A DNA stretch of 64,000 nucleotides from Streptomyces aureocirculatus (GCF_000720475.1 NZ_JOAP01000027.1:36913-100912); one strand, 5' to 3'; counted from the stretch's first letter, positions 53,099 through 62,401 are shown. Numbers and translations are program-made. The notes: generated by a model not told the origin, from the sequence alone.

Positions 53099-54367
53099 AA
53101 GATCAAAAGCCCGAAGCATCCGCACCCGATACCCCCCCTCCCGGAAGTACCCCAAGTCCCGCGCCAGCGCAGCGGGATCGCAGGCCACGTAGGCGATGCG
53201 GCGGGCACCCAGGCCCGACAGGTGGCGGACCGTCTGTTTGCCGGCGCCCGCTCGGGGCGGGTCGAGGACGATGATGTCGGCCTCGGTGATACCCGTGCGC
53301 GGCAGCACCGACTCGACCTTGCCCTGTTCGACGCGGACGCGGTCGAACGCGGCGAGGTTGTGGCGCGCGTCCTCCACCGCCCGCTTGCCGGACTCGATGC
53401 CGAGTACGGCACCCTCCTCGCCCACGCGGTCCGCGATCGCGCCCGCGAAGAGGCCGACGCCGCAGTAGAGGTCGAGGGCCGTCTCGCCCTTGCGGGGCAG
53501 CAGGCCCTGCATGACCGCCGTCACGAGGGTGTCCGCCGCCTTGGGGTGGACCTGCCAGAAGCCGCCGTTGCCCACGCGGTACGTGCGGCCGTCGGCGCGT
53601 TCGCGGACGAAGGGGCGGCCGTGGACGCGGTGCACCCCGCCGTCCTTCTCCTCCACGCGAAGGACGGAGACCGGCTTGTCCAGCTCGACCAGGGGAAGGC
53701 GCGCCCCGGGACGGGGAGCCAGGATCACCTGGCGGTCCTGCGAACCCGTCGCCGCGATCGCGTCCACCGACTCCATGCCCGACCAGTCGCGCTGCTCGAT
53801 GCCCAGTTCGGAGACGCCCTCCGCCGCGATCATGCAGTGGTCGATCGGCTGCACCTCGTGCGAGCGGTGGCGGCGCAGGCCCGCCCTGCCGGTCTCCGGG
53901 TCCACCGCGTACTGGACACGGGTCCGCCAGGACGGAACCTCGCCGGCGGGCAGCTTGTCGCCTTCGGCGGGCATCACCGTGCCGTCCCAGCCCGCCTCCT
54001 CGGGCGTGAGCCCGGCAAGCCGCTGCAACTGCTCGGCGATCACCTCGCCCTTGAGGCGGCGCTGCGCCCCCGGCTTCGCGTGCTGCCAGTCGCAGCCGCC
54101 GCAGCGGCCCGGTCCCGCGTACGGGCAGGGGGCCTGCACGCGGTCCTTCGACGCGTCGAGGACCGTCACGGCGTCGGCGCGCAGGAAACGGGACGTCTCG
54201 TCGCCCTCCGTCACCCGCGCCACCACCCGCTCGCCGGGCAGTGTGTGCCGTACGAAGAGGACCTGCCCCTCCGCCGTGCGGGCGACGCAGTGGCCGCCGT
54301 GCGCGACCGGCCCCACCTCGACCTCGTACTCCTGGCCCACCAGCGAGTTCTTCGGTTCAGCCTGCAT
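53036..54367 (-). CDS. TRAM-domain 5-methyluridine RNA methyltransferase (TrmA/RlmD superfamily)
   Basis: The 443-residue protein has an N-terminal TRAM domain (VGQEYEVEVGPVAHGGHCVA), a four-cysteine Fe-S site (CPYAGPGRCGGCDW), and a C-terminal SAM-dependent domain (ALDLYCGVGLFAGAIA, IVLDPPRAGAGK, AYVACDPAALARDL). The catalytic cysteine is the one in VACDP. It methylates uridine C5 in rRNA or tRNA. Its 3' end is the integration target of the adjoining island, and the coding sequence is kept intact by the duplicated core. Start ATG 54367 has GGAGT about 10 bp upstream. Confidence 0.93.
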   Translation of the reverse strand: MQAEPKNSLVGQEYEVEVGPVAHGGHCVARTAEGQVLFVRHTLPGERVVARVTEGDETSRFLRADAVTVLDASKDRVQAPCPYAGPGRCGGCDWQHAKPGAQRRLKGEVIAEQLQRLAGLTPEEAGWDGTVMPAEGDKLPAGEVPSWRTRVQYAVDPETGRAGLRRHRSHEVQPIDHCMIAAEGVSELGIEQRDWSGMESVDAIAATGSQDRQVILAPRPGARLPLVELDKPVSVLRVEEKDGGVHRVHGRPFVRERADGRTYRVGNGGFWQVHPKAADTLVTAVMQGLLPRKGETALDLYCGVGLFAGAIADRVGEEGAVLGIESGKRAVEDARHNLAAFDRVRVEQGKVESVLPRTGITEADIIVLDPPRAGAGKQTVRHLSGLGARRIAYVACDPAALARDLGYFREGGYRVRMLRAFDLFPMTHHVECVAILEPAAKGA

Positions 54368-54468
54368 GGCGGGGTGACTCCACAACGTCAGAGGGGAAGA
54401 GGCGCCTTCCGGCCGGAACGGCCGGGCGGCACCGGGACGACAGCCCACCAGTCTACGTGGAGTCACCC

Positions 54469-54544
54469 CCGCCCTCGTCCACGCGTCCGGCCGGGACGGA
54501 GCGCCTCCGCCCTCATCCACGCGACCGGCCGGGCCGAAGCGCAG
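54469..54544. repeat. Two tandem 38-bp direct repeats upstream of the RNA methyltransferase gene
   Basis: CCGCCCTCGTCCACGCG at 54469 and CCGCCCTCATCCACGCG at 54507 begin two adjacent units of about 38 bp that also share CCGGCCGGG and GCGC. They fill the gap between the two minus-strand genes. Confidence 0.65.
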
Positions 54545-54580
54545 GCAGCACCGGGCACCGCCCGCTGCCCCACGCTCCCG

Positions 54581-56635
54581 CTACCCCTTCTTGCTGCTCT
54601 CCTTCTCCTTCGCCCGCTTCTCGACGGGCCCCCTGCGCACCGAACCCGGCGCGTTCCACTCCTGGCGCCTGCGGGCGCGCCGCTTCGCCGCCTCCGAGGA
54701 CTCGAGCTGGTAGGGGACGGAGGTGACCATCACGCCGGGGGTGAACAGGAGGCGGCCCTTGAGGCGCAGCGCGCTCTGGTTGTGGAGCAGGTGCTCGTAC
54801 CAGTGGCCCACCACGTACTCGGGAATGATCACGCTGACCGCGTCGCGCGGGCTCTCCCGGCGCAGCGACTTCACGTACTCGATGACGGGCCGTGTGACCT
54901 CGCGGTAGGGCGAGTCGAGGACCTTCAGGGGCACGCTTATGCTGCGCCGCTCCCACTCGTCGCGCAGCGCCTTGGTCTCGTCGGGGTCGACGTTGACGCT
55001 CAGGGCTTCCAGGGTGTCGGTGCGCATCAGCTTGGCGTACGCCAGGGCCCGGAGCGTGGGCTTGTGGATCTTGGAGACCAGGACGATGGAGTGGACCCGG
55101 GAAGGACGGACGTCGTCGTCGGAGGGGCCCTCGGGGGCGATGATCTCCTCGGCCACCCGGTCGTAGTGGCGGCGAATCGCGCTCATCGTCGCGTAGAAGA
55201 TGCACATGCCGAGCAGCGCCACCCACGCGCCGTGCGTGAACTTGGTGACGAGTACGACGACCAGGACCAGGCCGGTGAAGAAGGCGCCGAAGGCGTTGAT
55301 CGCGCGGGAGCGGAGCATGTGGCGCCGCTTGCCCTGGTCGCGCTCCCCCGCCAAGTGGCGGTTCCAGTGCCGGACCATGCCGATCTGGCTGAGCGTGAAG
55401 GAGACGAAGACGCCGACGATGTAGAGCTGGATGAGGCGGGTGGAGTCCGCGCCGTAGATCCAGACGAGCAGCGCCGCCGCGCCCGCGAGGAGCACGATGC
55501 CGTTGGAGAACGCGAGGCGGTCGCCGCGGGTGTGCAACTGGCGCGGCAGGTAACGGTCCTGCGCGAGGATCGAGCCGAGCAGCGGGAAGCCGTTGTACGC
55601 GGTGTTCGCGGCGAGGAAGAGGACGAGCGCGGTGGCGGCGGCCAGGACGATGAACAGGAAGCTGCCGTTGCCGAAGACGGCCTCGGCGACCTGGGAGATC
55701 ACCGGGTTCTGCACGTAGTCGCCGCCGACAGGGACGCCGTTCTCGAGGAGGTCCTTGGCGGGCTTCTCGGCCATGTGGACGTTGGTCGCCATGGCGAGGG
55801 CGATGATGCCGCAGAACATGGTGACGGCGAGGGCGCCCATCAGGGCGAGCGTCGATGCGGCGTTCTTGGACTTCGGCTTGCGGAAGGCGGGGACGCCGTT
55901 GCTGATGGCCTCCACACCGGTGAGCGCGGCACAGCCGGAGGAGAACGCGCGCAGGAGCAGGAAGACCATGGCGAAGCCCGCGAGGCCCTCGTGCTCGGCG
56001 TTGATCTCGAAGTCTGCGGTCGGGGCCTTCATGGTGTCGTCCAGGACGAAGCCCCGGAAGGAGCCCCACGCCATCATGATGAAGACGCCCGCCACGAAGA
56101 CGTACGTCGGGATCGCGAAGAGCTTGCCGGACTCCTTGACGCCGCGCAGGTTCATCAGCGTCAGCAGCACGATGACGGCGATCGCGCACAGGACCTTGTG
56201 CTCGACGACGAAGGGGACGGCCGAGCCGAGGTTCTCGATGCCCGAGGAGATCGACACGGCGACGGTCAGGACGTAGTCGACGAGCAGGGCGCTCGCGACG
56301 GTCAGGCCCGCCTTGGGGCCGAGGTTGGTGTTCGCGACCTCGTAGTCGCCGCCGCCGCTCGGGTACGCGTGCACGTTCTGGCGGTACGACGCCACGACGG
56401 TGAACATCAGCACGACGACCGCGACGGCGATCCAGGGGCTGAAGTGGTAGGCCGACACGCCCGCGACGGACAGGACGAGCAGCACCTCGCCGGGCGCGTA
56501 CGCGACGGAGGACAGCGGGTCGGACGCGAACACCGGGAGAGCGATGCGCTTCGGCAGGAGTGTTTCTCCGAGCCGGTCGCTGCGCAGTGCGCGCCCGATG
56601 AGGATCCGTTTGGGCACGTCGGTCAGTTTGGACAC
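54581..56635 (-). CDS. KimA-like APC-superfamily transporter (probable K+ importer)
   Basis: The 684-residue protein has about twelve membrane segments in residues 30-460 (LPVFASDPLSSVAYAPGEVL, AYPSGGGDYEVANTNLG, LLVDYVLTVAVSISSGIENL, LLTLMNLRGVKESG). A C-terminal USP-like cytoplasmic domain with KIHKPTLRALAYAKLMR and VIIPEYVVGHWYEHLLHNQS follows. This order matches Bacillus KimA (YdaO), a c-di-AMP-sensitive potassium importer, rather than a plain amino-acid permease. Two TrkA/RCK proteins lie nearby (60149-61479). The GTG start is 7 bp past TACGAT, so the transcript may be leaderless. Confidence 0.82.
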   Translation of the reverse strand: MSKLTDVPKRILIGRALRSDRLGETLLPKRIALPVFASDPLSSVAYAPGEVLLVLSVAGVSAYHFSPWIAVAVVVLMFTVVASYRQNVHAYPSGGGDYEVANTNLGPKAGLTVASALLVDYVLTVAVSISSGIENLGSAVPFVVEHKVLCAIAVIVLLTLMNLRGVKESGKLFAIPTYVFVAGVFIMMAWGSFRGFVLDDTMKAPTADFEINAEHEGLAGFAMVFLLLRAFSSGCAALTGVEAISNGVPAFRKPKSKNAASTLALMGALAVTMFCGIIALAMATNVHMAEKPAKDLLENGVPVGGDYVQNPVISQVAEAVFGNGSFLFIVLAAATALVLFLAANTAYNGFPLLGSILAQDRYLPRQLHTRGDRLAFSNGIVLLAGAAALLVWIYGADSTRLIQLYIVGVFVSFTLSQIGMVRHWNRHLAGERDQGKRRHMLRSRAINAFGAFFTGLVLVVVLVTKFTHGAWVALLGMCIFYATMSAIRRHYDRVAEEIIAPEGPSDDDVRPSRVHSIVLVSKIHKPTLRALAYAKLMRTDTLEALSVNVDPDETKALRDEWERRSISVPLKVLDSPYREVTRPVIEYVKSLRRESPRDAVSVIIPEYVVGHWYEHLLHNQSALRLKGRLLFTPGVMVTSVPYQLESSEAAKRRARRRQEWNAPGSVRRGPVEKRAKEKESSKKG

Positions 56636-56846
56636 GCAGAGGATCGTAAGCGTTCGCCGGGGGCGCCGCCCACCCAGCACCCCGAGTGTTGGGAATATGG
56701 AAATACCGGCCGGGGCGCGAGGGGGCGGGACCGGAGCCCTGACTCCGGCCCCGCCCCGCCTCCAGGGCCCCTCGCGCCCCGCCCGCAGGCCCCTTCCGTC
56801 TCGCCCTCAGGGCGCCTCCCGCCCCGCCCTCAGCACCCTCCCCGAG

Positions 56847-59159
56847 TCACCGGCCGTCGACGCTCGGGGCTCCACCGCCGAGCAGCGCGCCGGGCTCACC
56901 GGAGGCACCGGCGCCGCTTCCGGATCCGGCGGTGCCCCCGTACTCGTACCCGTGAACCAGCCGCTCCCCGGCCCGGCGCACCGCCTTGGAGGGCCACCAG
57001 GCCGCGTCGCCGAGCAGCAAAAGCGCCGCCGGCAGGATCATGACGCGGATCACAAAGGCGTCGACCAGAACGGCCACCGCGAGCACGAATCCCATCTGCT
57101 TCATCTCCAGGATGTGCAGCATCACGAAGCTCGCGAAGACGGTGACCATGACGAGCGCCGCACTTGTGACGACCTTGGCGGACGACGCGATCCCGTCGAG
57201 CACGGCCTGCCGCGTGGGTACGCCGGTCAGCGCGGCCTCACGGATCCGGCTGACCACGAACACCTGGTAGTCCATCGAGAGCCCGAAGAGGATCACGAAG
57301 AGGAACAGCGGCACGCGCGAGGAGACGCCGTGCAGGGAGACGAAGGACAGCAGGCCCTCCGCCCACTCCCCCTGGAAGACGAGCACGAGCAGCCCGAGCG
57401 CGGACGCGGCGGAGAGCAGGTTGAGCACGACGCCGAGCAGCGCGAGGACGACGGAGCGGAACGCGTACACCGTCATGGCGAACGTCATCAGGAGCAGGAA
57501 GCCGAGGACGAGCGGCAACTTCTCGTTCTGGTGCGCCACATAGTCGGTGCCGCGCGGGACCTCGCCGGTGACGGCCGTCTCGACGCCGGAGAGCCTGCCG
57601 ACCGTCGCGGGCAGGTGGCCGCCGCGGAGGTGGTCGAGTGAGGCCTCCGCCTCCTCCGAGTACGTGGGGTGCACGGCGTTCAGCTCAAGGGTGGTGGTCC
57701 TGCGGTCGGCGGAGGCCCGGACGATCGGCCCGCCCGCGGGATCCGCGAAGAGCGGGTCGGCCCCCGCCCTGCGGTCCAGGTCGCGCAGGGCCCGCCGCAC
57801 CTCGGTCGCCTGCGAGGCCTTGGCCCGCACCACGACCAGGTGCCGGACGCGCAGCTCGGGGAAGGCGTCGAGCAGCCTGTCGTAGGCCTTCATCGCGGGG
57901 ATGTCGCGGGAGAAGCTGTCGCGAGCCGGGTTCTTCAGGTTCATGTCCAGTGCGGGCAGGGCGAGCGCCACGAGGGCGAGGACCGCGACGCACAGGGTGC
58001 CGAGCGGACGCTTGCGGGCGGGCGCGAGCAGGGCGCTCCACAGGCGCCCCGGCTTCTTCTCTCCGTACGACCGAACGGGCTTGCCCCGGGCCAGGCGCTT
58101 GGCGGCGCGGCGCTCCGTGCGGCGGCCGAGCCCCACGAGCAGCGCGGGCAGCACCGTGACCGAGCTGATCACGGCCACGGCGACGACCAGGATGGTGCCG
58201 GTCGCGAGCGAGTCGAAGATGACGTCACCGGCGAGGAAGAGCGCGGTGGTGGAGACGATCACGGCGAACCCGGAGACGACGATCGCGCGTCCCGCGGTCG
58301 CGGCGGCGGCCTCGACCAGGGCTGCCGAGGTGAGTCGGCCGCCCGCGCGGGCCCGCTCCTCGCGTTCGCGCTTGAGATAGAAGAGCGTGTAGTCGACGCC
58401 CACGGCCATGCCGATGAGCAGGATCATGCTCATCCCCACGCCGGTGTCGGGCAGCAGGTGCGAGGCCAGCATCGCCAGGCCCATGGTCGCCATGATCGAG
58501 GTGACGGCGAGCAGCAGCGGCACGCCCACCATGACCACGGAGCCGAACACCAGGGCCAGCGTGAGCAGCGTGACGGGCAGCGTGATCGCCTCGGAGAACC
58601 GCAGGTCCTCGTCGCGCTGGTCGGCGACGCCCTTGCTCACGGAGGCGTCGCCGGTCTCCTCGATCACCAGCTCCGGGTGCGCCTTCGCCGCCTTCGCGGT
58701 CTGGGCCTGGAGCGGGGGGACGTTCTCCTGGTCCTCCTGCTCGGAGCCGTTCAGCTCCACCTGGACCCGCAGCACGCGGCCGTCGGCGGAGCGCACCGGG
58801 GATGCCACCGACGCGACCTCGGGCAGCGTCTTCATCCGGGCGGTGACGTCCCGCACGGCGGCGTCGGCGGCGGCCTTGTCGAGGCGGCCGGACGCGGCCC
58901 GGATCAGCACGTGCTCGGTGGACCGCTGTTGGACGCCGCCCTCGGTGGCCAGGGCTTCGGCCCGGCCCGCCTCGCCCACGCGGAAGTCCTGCGACGTAGC
59001 GCTGTTCATGCCCGCGGCGATCCCGCCGCCCAGGCAGAGGGCCACGAAGACGAACCAGCCGATGACCGCCCGCCATGGATGCAGCGCGCTCCACCGGGCC
59101 ACGCGCACCGTGACTGAACGCCGCCCTCTCATGCCCATGACCGAACGCCGCCTTCGCAT
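56847..59159 (-). CDS. MMPL/RND-family membrane transporter
   Basis: The 770-residue protein has two repeats of one membrane helix, a large extracellular loop and five helices. The first helix is at about 20-40 (AVIGWFVFVALCLGGGIAA). The MMPL signatures GMAVGVDYTLFYLKRERE and, in the second half, FGLSMDYQVFVVSRIREA are present. It exports lipids or drugs using the proton gradient. ATG 59159 is chosen because GGGGG lies 6 bp upstream; earlier ATGs are possible. It is divergent from an ArsR-type regulator, with two dyad operators between them. Confidence 0.92.
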   Translation of the reverse strand: MRRRRSVMGMRGRRSVTVRVARWSALHPWRAVIGWFVFVALCLGGGIAAGMNSATSQDFRVGEAGRAEALATEGGVQQRSTEHVLIRAASGRLDKAAADAAVRDVTARMKTLPEVASVASPVRSADGRVLRVQVELNGSEQEDQENVPPLQAQTAKAAKAHPELVIEETGDASVSKGVADQRDEDLRFSEAITLPVTLLTLALVFGSVVMVGVPLLLAVTSIMATMGLAMLASHLLPDTGVGMSMILLIGMAVGVDYTLFYLKREREERARAGGRLTSAALVEAAAATAGRAIVVSGFAVIVSTTALFLAGDVIFDSLATGTILVVAVAVISSVTVLPALLVGLGRRTERRAAKRLARGKPVRSYGEKKPGRLWSALLAPARKRPLGTLCVAVLALVALALPALDMNLKNPARDSFSRDIPAMKAYDRLLDAFPELRVRHLVVVRAKASQATEVRRALRDLDRRAGADPLFADPAGGPIVRASADRRTTTLELNAVHPTYSEEAEASLDHLRGGHLPATVGRLSGVETAVTGEVPRGTDYVAHQNEKLPLVLGFLLLMTFAMTVYAFRSVVLALLGVVLNLLSAASALGLLVLVFQGEWAEGLLSFVSLHGVSSRVPLFLFVILFGLSMDYQVFVVSRIREAALTGVPTRQAVLDGIASSAKVVTSAALVMVTVFASFVMLHILEMKQMGFVLAVAVLVDAFVIRVMILPAALLLLGDAAWWPSKAVRRAGERLVHGYEYGGTAGSGSGAGASGEPGALLGGGAPSVDGR

Positions 59160-59197
59160 GTCCATCCCCCTCTTCATGCACAACCCCGCACTTCATG

Positions 59198-59239
59198 TGT
59201 AAGTGAAGACTTACAGGCGGGTGTAAGCGGAGACTGACA
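59198..59239. promoter_or_regulatory. Two TGTAAG-N-CTTACA-type dyads between the MMPL and ArsR genes
   Basis: TGTAAGTGAAGACTTACA at 59198-59215 is a perfect 7-bp-arm dyad. A second, imperfect copy (TGTAAGCGGAGACTGACA) is at 59222-59239, a 24-bp shift. They lie 39 bp upstream of the pump start, an ideal place for repression by the ArsR-type protein. A TTGACA box at 59300 could drive the regulator. Confidence 0.75.
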
Positions 59240-59365
59240 GGTGAAGGCTCGATGCGTCAACTGTCATATTCCAGAGGGGGGTACGGCCGCACGGAGGGTT
59301 TGACAGCGCTTCATGACGTGCGTAAGCCTTGGCTGACAGGTATCGGAGCGGCACAGAGGCGGGCC

Positions 59366-59692
59366 ATGAACAGCGAAGAGCTGCTTGCCTTCCTCGCCGC
59401 AGTCGGGCACGCCCAGCGGCTCCGGATCATCAAGGAACTCGCGTCCGGCACTCTGTACGTCAGCGAACTGGCGCGCCGCCTCGGCGTCTCCCGGCCGCTG
59501 CTCTACATGCATCTGGAGCGCCTTGAGAAGGCGGGCCTGGTGGTCGGACGGCTGGAGCTCTCCGACGACGGCAAGGCCCTCAAGTACTTCGAACTCGCGC
59601 CTTTTGACGTGCAATTGAACGTCGATACGATTCTGGCTGCTGCCCGGCAGGACGGGGCGAGCGAGACCGGACAGGCCGGACAGGCCGAATAG
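59366..59692 (+). CDS. ArsR-type winged-helix transcriptional repressor
   Basis: The 108-residue protein has the ArsR/HTH_20 core: SEELLAFLAAVGHAQRLRII, KELASGTLYVSELARRLGVS, RPLLYMHLERLEKAGLV. No metal-binding cysteines are present, so it senses something else or is constitutive. Its start ATG 59366 follows CAGAGGCGGG. It probably represses the divergent MMPL pump and itself. The C-terminal ten residues and stop are encoded within a tandem DNA repeat, so its tail may vary among strains. Confidence 0.85.
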   Translation: MNSEELLAFLAAVGHAQRLRIIKELASGTLYVSELARRLGVSRPLLYMHLERLEKAGLVVGRLELSDDGKALKYFELAPFDVQLNVDTILAAARQDGASETGQAGQAE

Positions 59693-59739
59693 ACCGGACA
59701 GGCCGAATAGACCGGACAGGTCGGACAGACCGGACAGCA
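59664..59739. repeat. GACCGGACAGGCCG-type tandem repeats (VNTR)
   Basis: About seven imperfect copies of a CCGGACAG-containing unit (spacings of 9, 10 and 18 bp) run from the last codons of the ArsR gene through its stop into the leader of the next gene. GACCGGACAGGCCGAATA occurs twice exactly. Confidence 0.9.
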
Positions 59740-59760
59740 CCCACCCGAGGAGACGCCCCC

Positions 59761-60000
59761 ATGAGCGACGCGATCATCCCGATCGCCTTCTTTGTGATCC
59801 TGGCCGGTGCCATCGTCGCCGTGGCGTACTTCCAGACACAGCGCAGCCGCGAGCGCGACCGTGAGTACGCGGCCGCGATGGAGGCCTACCGCCAGGCCCT
59901 GGAGGCCTCCCGGTCCGAGACCGACGCGGTGCGCGGCCAGCTCGTCGAGCTGAACGTACGGGTCAAGTCCGTGGAAAGCATGCTGCGCGCCGTGGAGTGA
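59761..60000 (+). CDS. Small single-pass membrane protein with coiled coil
   Basis: The 79-residue product has one N-terminal membrane helix (IIPIAFFVILAGAIVAVAYF) and a cytoplasmic helical tail with heptad character (YAAAMEAYRQALEASRSETD, VRGQLVELNVRVKSVESML). GAGGAGAC precedes the ATG. It lies between the ArsR gene and the TrkA pair. No family is recognised; it may be a scaffold or regulator at the membrane. Confidence 0.8.
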   Translation: MSDAIIPIAFFVILAGAIVAVAYFQTQRSRERDREYAAAMEAYRQALEASRSETDAVRGQLVELNVRVKSVESMLRAVE

Positions 60001-60148
60001 GGGGACCGACCGGGCGCAGGCCACCGCGCGAAAGCCGTTAACGTGGACCAGAGCAGACTCGCGCACCACCGGGGAACAGCCGGAGCGAGAGTCATCAGCA
60101 GGGTATTTACGCAGGTCACGAGAGCCATGAGGAGCGCGGGGTAACGAC

Positions 60149-60817
60149 GTGCACATCGTCATCATGGGCTGCGGGAGAGTCGGTTCCGCTCTCGCGCAGA
60201 CCCTGGAACAGCAGGGGCACACGGTCGCCGTCGTCGACCAGGACCCCACCGCATTCCGCCGTCTGGGCTCCGGTTTCGGCGGCCGCCGTGTGACCGGCGT
60301 CGGCTTCGACCAGGACACCCTGCGCGAGGCCGGCATCGAGGACGCCGGTGCCTTCGCCGCCGTCTCCAGCGGCGACAACTCGAACATCATCGCCGCCCGC
60401 GTGGCCCGCGAGATGTTCGGCATCGAGAACGTCGCGGCCCGTATCTACGACCCGCGCCGCGCCGAGGTCTACCAGCGCCTCGGCATCCCCACGGTCGCGA
60501 CGGTCCGCTGGACCGCCGACCAGATGCTGCGCCGACTGCTGCCCTCCGGGTCCGAGCCGCTGTGGCGCGACCCCACCGGCGGCGTGCAGCTCGCCGAGGT
60601 GCACGCCTCGGAGTCCTGGATCGGCCAGAAGATCAGCCGCCTGCAGGAGGAGACCGGCGTGCGCGTCGCGTTCCTCACCCGGCTCGGCGAGGCGGTCCTG
60701 CCGACCTCGCAGACGGTGCTCCAGGAAGGCGATCTGGTGCATGTGATGATGCGCACCGACGAGGTGGAGAAGGTCGAGGCGGCCTTCGCCGAAGGCCCCG
60801 AGGAGGGCGGTCACTGA
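60149..60817 (+). CDS. TrkA/RCK-type potassium uptake regulatory protein (CeoB-like)
   Basis: The 222-residue protein has an N-terminal RCK_N NAD-binding fold (HIVIMGCGRVGSALAQTLEQ, GVGFDQDTLREAGI, NIIAARVARE) and a C-terminal RCK_C domain (VQLAEVHASESWIGQKISRL). Paired single-RCK proteins of this type form the Trk/Ktr regulatory ring. The stop overlaps the start of the second copy (TGATG). Confidence 0.93.
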   Translation: MHIVIMGCGRVGSALAQTLEQQGHTVAVVDQDPTAFRRLGSGFGGRRVTGVGFDQDTLREAGIEDAGAFAAVSSGDNSNIIAARVAREMFGIENVAARIYDPRRAEVYQRLGIPTVATVRWTADQMLRRLLPSGSEPLWRDPTGGVQLAEVHASESWIGQKISRLQEETGVRVAFLTRLGEAVLPTSQTVLQEGDLVHVMMRTDEVEKVEAAFAEGPEEGGH

Positions 60818-61479
60818 TGAGGGTCGCCATTGCCGGAGCCGGCGCGGTGGGCCGCTCCATCGCCGGTGAGCTTTTGGAGAACGGCCACGAGGTCCTTCTC
60901 GTCGACAAGGCGCCGACGGCCATCTCCGTCGAGCGCGTCCCGCAGGCCGAGTGGCTGCTCGCCGACGCCTGTGAGATCACCTCCCTCGACGAGGCGGCGC
61001 TACAGCGCTGCAACGTCGTCATCGCCGCGACCGGCGACGACAAGGTCAACCTCGTCGTCTCGCTGCTCGCGAAGACCGAGTACGGCGTCCCGCGGGTCGT
61101 CGCCCGCGTCAACAACCCGAAGAACGAGTGGCTCTTCAACGAGTCCTGGGGCGTCGACGTCGCGGTGTCCACGCCGCGGCTGATGTCCGCGCTCGTCGAG
61201 GAGGCCGTCAGCGTCGGCGACCTGGTCCGGCTGCTGCGCTTCAGCCACGGCGACGCCAACCTCGTCGAGCTGACGCTGCCGCCGGAGTCCACCCTCGCGG
61301 GCACCCGCGTCGGCGACGTCCAGTGGCCCGAGGACACCTCTCTGGTCACCATCATCCGCGGTACGCGCGTCCTCGCGCCGACCGCGGACGACTCCCTCGA
61401 AGCGGGTGACGAACTCCTCTTCGTGGCCGCGCAGGCGCGCGAGGAGCAGCTCGAGGACCTGCTATCCGCGCGTAACTAG
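60817..61479 (+). CDS. TrkA/RCK-type potassium uptake regulatory protein (CeoC-like)
   Basis: The 220-residue paralogue starts at ATG 60817 with MRVAIAGAGAVGRSIAGELL and keeps the RCK_N pattern (ADACEITSLDEAALQ, VARVNNPKNEWLF) and an RCK_C end (LTLPPESTLAGTRVGDVQWP). It is encoded right after CeoB-like and followed by a strong terminator. With the KimA-like transporter nearby it points to a potassium homeostasis locus. Confidence 0.93.
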   Translation: MRVAIAGAGAVGRSIAGELLENGHEVLLVDKAPTAISVERVPQAEWLLADACEITSLDEAALQRCNVVIAATGDDKVNLVVSLLAKTEYGVPRVVARVNNPKNEWLFNESWGVDVAVSTPRLMSALVEEAVSVGDLVRLLRFSHGDANLVELTLPPESTLAGTRVGDVQWPEDTSLVTIIRGTRVLAPTADDSLEAGDELLFVAAQAREEQLEDLLSARN

Positions 61480-61496
61480 CCGGGGGCTTTACGCAG

Positions 61497-61532
61497 GTGG
61501 GGGGCGCCCGGAAAGTTCCGGGCGCCCCCCAC
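61497..61532. terminator. Perfect 17-bp hairpin
   Basis: GTGGGGGGCGCCCGGAA (61497-61513) pairs exactly with 61516-61532. It lies between the TrkA operon and the convergent DUF3159 gene and should stop both transcripts. Confidence 0.9.
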
Positions 61533-61567
61533 GTGTGTGAGCGTTGTCGGCCCTGCGGGCCCCGTCC

Positions 61568-62398
61568 TCACACGCCGGACGGGCTGGATCTACCCGTCTT
61601 GCGTTCTTCTTCCGCCTTCTCGGCGGCCTCCGCCGCCTCCATCTCCGCGAACACGTCGATCGGCGGCGGCGCCTTCGCCAGGAAGATCCAGGTGAAGTAC
61701 ACCGCGAGGACCATCGGGGGCAGCTTCAGGGCGATCAGGACCCAGCCGAGCTGCTCGGTGTCCGCCCACCAGTACAGCGGGAAGAGGATGGCGTACTTGG
61801 CGAGGAAGACCAGGCCCCAGGCCAGGGACGCCTTGGTGTACGCCTTCTTGCGGCCGGGGTTGCGGGTGCGCCAGGAGAGGTTCTCGCGGAAGACCGGGCC
61901 GAGGAGCAGCCCGAGCAGCGGGTAGCCCACGAGCGCGGAGAGGAAGAAGGCCGCGCCGAGGCCCGTGCCGTAGATCATGCCGGGCAGGTAGAAGTCCTTG
62001 GCGTTGCCCGTGAACATGGCGAAGGCCACACCGAACGCGACGCCGAAGACGCCGCTGAACGCGTGCTTGACGGTGTCACGGCGCGCCAGGCGGACCGCGA
62101 CGAGGACCAGCGCCACGGCCAGGGCCGCGATCGCCGACATGTGCAGATCCTTGTTGATCGTGTAGATCAGCACGAAAAGCAGGCCGGGGACCATCGTCTC
62201 GACCGTGCCGCGGATGCCGCCGAAGGCGTCGAACAGCGCGGCCTGGGTCAGCGCCCTGGTGTCGGGGTCGCCGCCCCCGTCGTCGTGGGCGGGCCTGGCG
62301 TGCTTGGCCTGCGTGGCTTGCGTGGCTTGCTGCGCGTCGTGCGCGTCCTGGGGGCGGTCGCCCACGGTCTGGTCGGTCGGCTTGTCGACTGACGTCAC
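61568..62398 (-). CDS. DUF3159 family integral membrane protein
   Basis: The 276-residue product has a hydrophilic, Gln/Ala/Thr-repeat N-terminus (QQATQATQAKHA), then five or six membrane segments with FDAFGGIRGTVETMVPGLLF, GVFGVAFGVAFAMFTGNAKD, and WRTRNPGRKKAYTKASLAWG, features of actinobacterial DUF3159. The C-terminal tail is acidic and helical. It begins at a GTG 4 bp after the OB-fold gene, so the two form an operon. Function is unknown. Confidence 0.87.
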   Translation of the reverse strand: MTSVDKPTDQTVGDRPQDAHDAQQATQATQAKHARPAHDDGGGDPDTRALTQAALFDAFGGIRGTVETMVPGLLFVLIYTINKDLHMSAIAALAVALVLVAVRLARRDTVKHAFSGVFGVAFGVAFAMFTGNAKDFYLPGMIYGTGLGAAFFLSALVGYPLLGLLLGPVFRENLSWRTRNPGRKKAYTKASLAWGLVFLAKYAILFPLYWWADTEQLGWVLIALKLPPMVLAVYFTWIFLAKAPPPIDVFAEMEAAEAAEKAEEERKTGRSSPSGV

Positions 62399-62401
62399 CG
62401 G

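Noticed and set aside
52676..57043. Plus-strand open frame of 1455 residues
   Set aside because: It crosses several real minus-strand genes antisense. Its product is low-complexity His/Glu/Val/Arg sequence.
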